Part shown: in pieces, positions 16,792-17,776 of the stretch
Layout: the number at the start of each line of letters is the position of its first letter
Numbering within the stretch: position 1 is the stretch's first letter
From: an uncultured Clostridia bacterium
GTDB taxonomy: Bacteria; Bacillota; Clostridia; TANB77; CAG-508
Direction: 5' to 3'
DNA: 17,776 bases
NCBI GenBank assembly: GCA_944389715.1
Contig: CALXNI010000071.1
Span: 1-17,776 of the forward strand
Translations under genes and position numbers: made by a program
Notes under the pieces: generated by a model
Database searches by the model: none
What the model was told of the DNA's origin: nothing
What the model saw: only the letters and a program-made list of their open reading frames with translations

Positions 16792-17708
16792 TATTATAGG
16801 CGTTAGATTTAAAAAGCCAGGGAAAATATATTTTTTTAATCCAGCTGGCAAAAATATAGAAAAAGGGAAGTTTGTAATTGTAGAAACATCTATGGGTGTA
16901 GAATATGGAGAAGTCGTAATTGCAAACAGGATTATACCAGATGAAAAATTAGAAAAACCATTAAAAAAGATTATTAGGATAGCAACATATAAAGATAGAA
17001 AACAGCATGAGGAGAACAAACTAAAAGAAAAAGAAGCATTAAAAATTTGTCAAGATAAAATAAAAGAACATAAATTAGACATGGTTTTAACAGATGTAGA
17101 ATATAAATTTGATAGAAGTAAACTCCTTTTCTTTTTCACAGCAGAAGGAAGAATTGATTTTATGGATTTAGTTAAGGATTTGTCTGCAATTTTTAAAACA
17201 AGAATTGAGCTTAGACAAATAGGAGTAAGGGACGAGGTTAAAAGATTAGGCCGGAAATGGTATGTGTGGAAGAGAATTATGCTGTTGTTCTTTCTTGGGA
17301 AATTTTGAAACAGTATCAATAAAAATGGCAAAAGAACAGAACATTTCGTTAAACCCTTCAAAAATATCTGGAAATTGTGGAAGACTTATGTGTTGCTTAA
17401 AATACGAACAAGATGTATATGAAGAAAAACTATCTAGACTTCCTAAGGTAGGAGCAATTGTAAAAACAGCAGACGGAGAAGGTGTAGTTAATTCTATTGA
17501 AACTTTGAAAGAAATAATAAAAGTTAAATTGAAAGATGAAAATGATGAAACCTTTTTCAAAAGATATCCTGCATCTGAAGTAAAAATAATCAAAAATGTT
17601 GATACCGAAGTTATGGATGAAGAAGAAAAAGAAAACATGGCAGAACTTCAAAAATTAGAAGAACTAGAAAAAGAAGATAAAAATTCGCAAGACGATGATA
17701 TCTTTTAA
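16784..17708 (+). CDS. ricT: RicT/YaaT PSP1-domain protein, read through one +1 CGGA site
   Basis: PSP1-family protein. In Bacillus, RicT is part of the RicAFT iron-sulfur complex that affects RNase Y processing, sporulation and competence. ATG 16784 follows GGAGG and overlaps the holB stop. The N-terminal PSP1 core has VRFKKPGKIYFFNP and GVEYGEVV, followed by the Cys-rich region with MCGRELCCCSFLGNF and NCGRLMCCLKYE, which supplies likely cluster ligands. The C-terminal tail is acidic. An inserted C at 17252 precedes Gly157; skipping it gives KRLGGNGMCGRELCC. Without it translation ends at TGA 17306-17308 and every conserved Cys is lost. Restored length is 307 residues, somewhat longer than usual because of the tail. 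Confidence 0.93.
17252..17255 (+). other. CGGA +1 recoding site 11 (RicT Gly157)
   Basis: In-frame CGG after GGC. Dropping one C gives RLGGNGMCGRELCC, matching the GGxGxCGRELCC family motif, so Gly is the expected residue. Zero-frame stop at 17306-17308. Confidence 0.85.
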
Positions 17709-17735
17709 GTGAAATTTTAAGGAGGTGAATTTTAA

Positions 17736-17776
17736 ATGACATATAAAATAAGTGAGAAATGTATTAGTTGTGGTGC
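17736..17776 (+). CDS. Ferredoxin, 4Fe-4S, N-terminal part only
   Basis: ATG 17736 lies eight bases after a consensus AAGGAGGTG (17719-17727). The visible residues MTYKISEKCISCGA match the start of small clostridial 2[4Fe-4S] ferredoxins, where CxxCxxC begins the first cluster motif. The window ends inside this motif, so length and second cluster cannot be seen. Confidence 0.8.
   Translation, partial: MTYKISEKCISCG

Noticed and set aside
424..17255. CGG reassigned to another amino acid such as Trp or Gln
   Set aside because: A simple reassignment keeps the frame. Here the frame changes at every CGG, and zero-frame reading meets a stop shortly afterwards.
424..17255. Reading CGG as a residue and then moving back two bases
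   Set aside because: This would add one residue at each site. Family alignments recalled for GlyA (EAxGSxxTNKYAEGYP), RicT (GGxGxCGRELCC) and TopA (AQxLYEG) show no room for it.
286..17708. Treating the broken genes as pseudogenes or as chains of separate short genes
   Set aside because: All lesions are one type at one codon phase, the downstream parts keep full family motifs, and genes expected to be essential (topA, glyA) are hit. Fragments lack their own ribosome sites and cut through domains.

Overview
The window is AT-rich (about 30% GC by eye) and looks like a chromosomal segment of a low-GC Gram-positive anaerobe, probably a clostridial lineage. The evidence is the sigma-A promoters, strong AAGGAGGTG-type ribosome binding sites, the WalR-like regulator, RicT, a type I signal peptidase, and a 4Fe-4S ferredoxin start. 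Every recognisable gene is on the + strand.

Layout: 1-285 holds a truncated palindromic repeat element and the glyA promoter. Then come glyA (serine hydroxymethyltransferase), topA (DNA topoisomerase I), and a very large cyclic beta-1,2-glucan synthase gene (3751-12015). Next are a small two-helix membrane protein, a WalR-like response regulator, a miniature inverted-repeat element, its WalK/PhoR-like kinase, a second palindromic element, lepB, holB, ricT and the first codons of a ferredoxin. They encode one-carbon metabolism, DNA topology, cell-envelope glucan, envelope signalling, protein secretion, DNA replication and RNA processing. holB and ricT overlap and are probably co-transcribed; the rest are ordinary housekeeping neighbours.

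The striking feature is not a gene but how the genes are read. Five conserved genes (glyA, topA, the glucan synthase, the kinase and ricT) are broken in a naive reading by 11 apparent +1 frameshifts. All 11 lesions are the same: one extra C directly before a glycine codon, so the ribosome meets an in-frame CGG. Skipping the C and reading GGN as Gly restores the family sequence each time. No CGG is used as arginine in any recognisable gene, CGA and CGT are read normally as Arg, and about 22 out-of-frame CGG triplets in the same genes cause no disruption. The simplest reading is that CGG has lost its Arg meaning and CGGN acts as a genome-wide +1 frameshift (or four-base) glycine codon. Six such events are needed to make one glucan synthase, so the process must be efficient. 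The only in-frame CGG that does not fit is in an unrecognised small ORF (12320).

Other points are an in-frame TAA splitting the response regulator, a WalR-box-like direct repeat upstream of it, and a family of intergenic palindromic elements sharing an ATAAATTGTA-type end.
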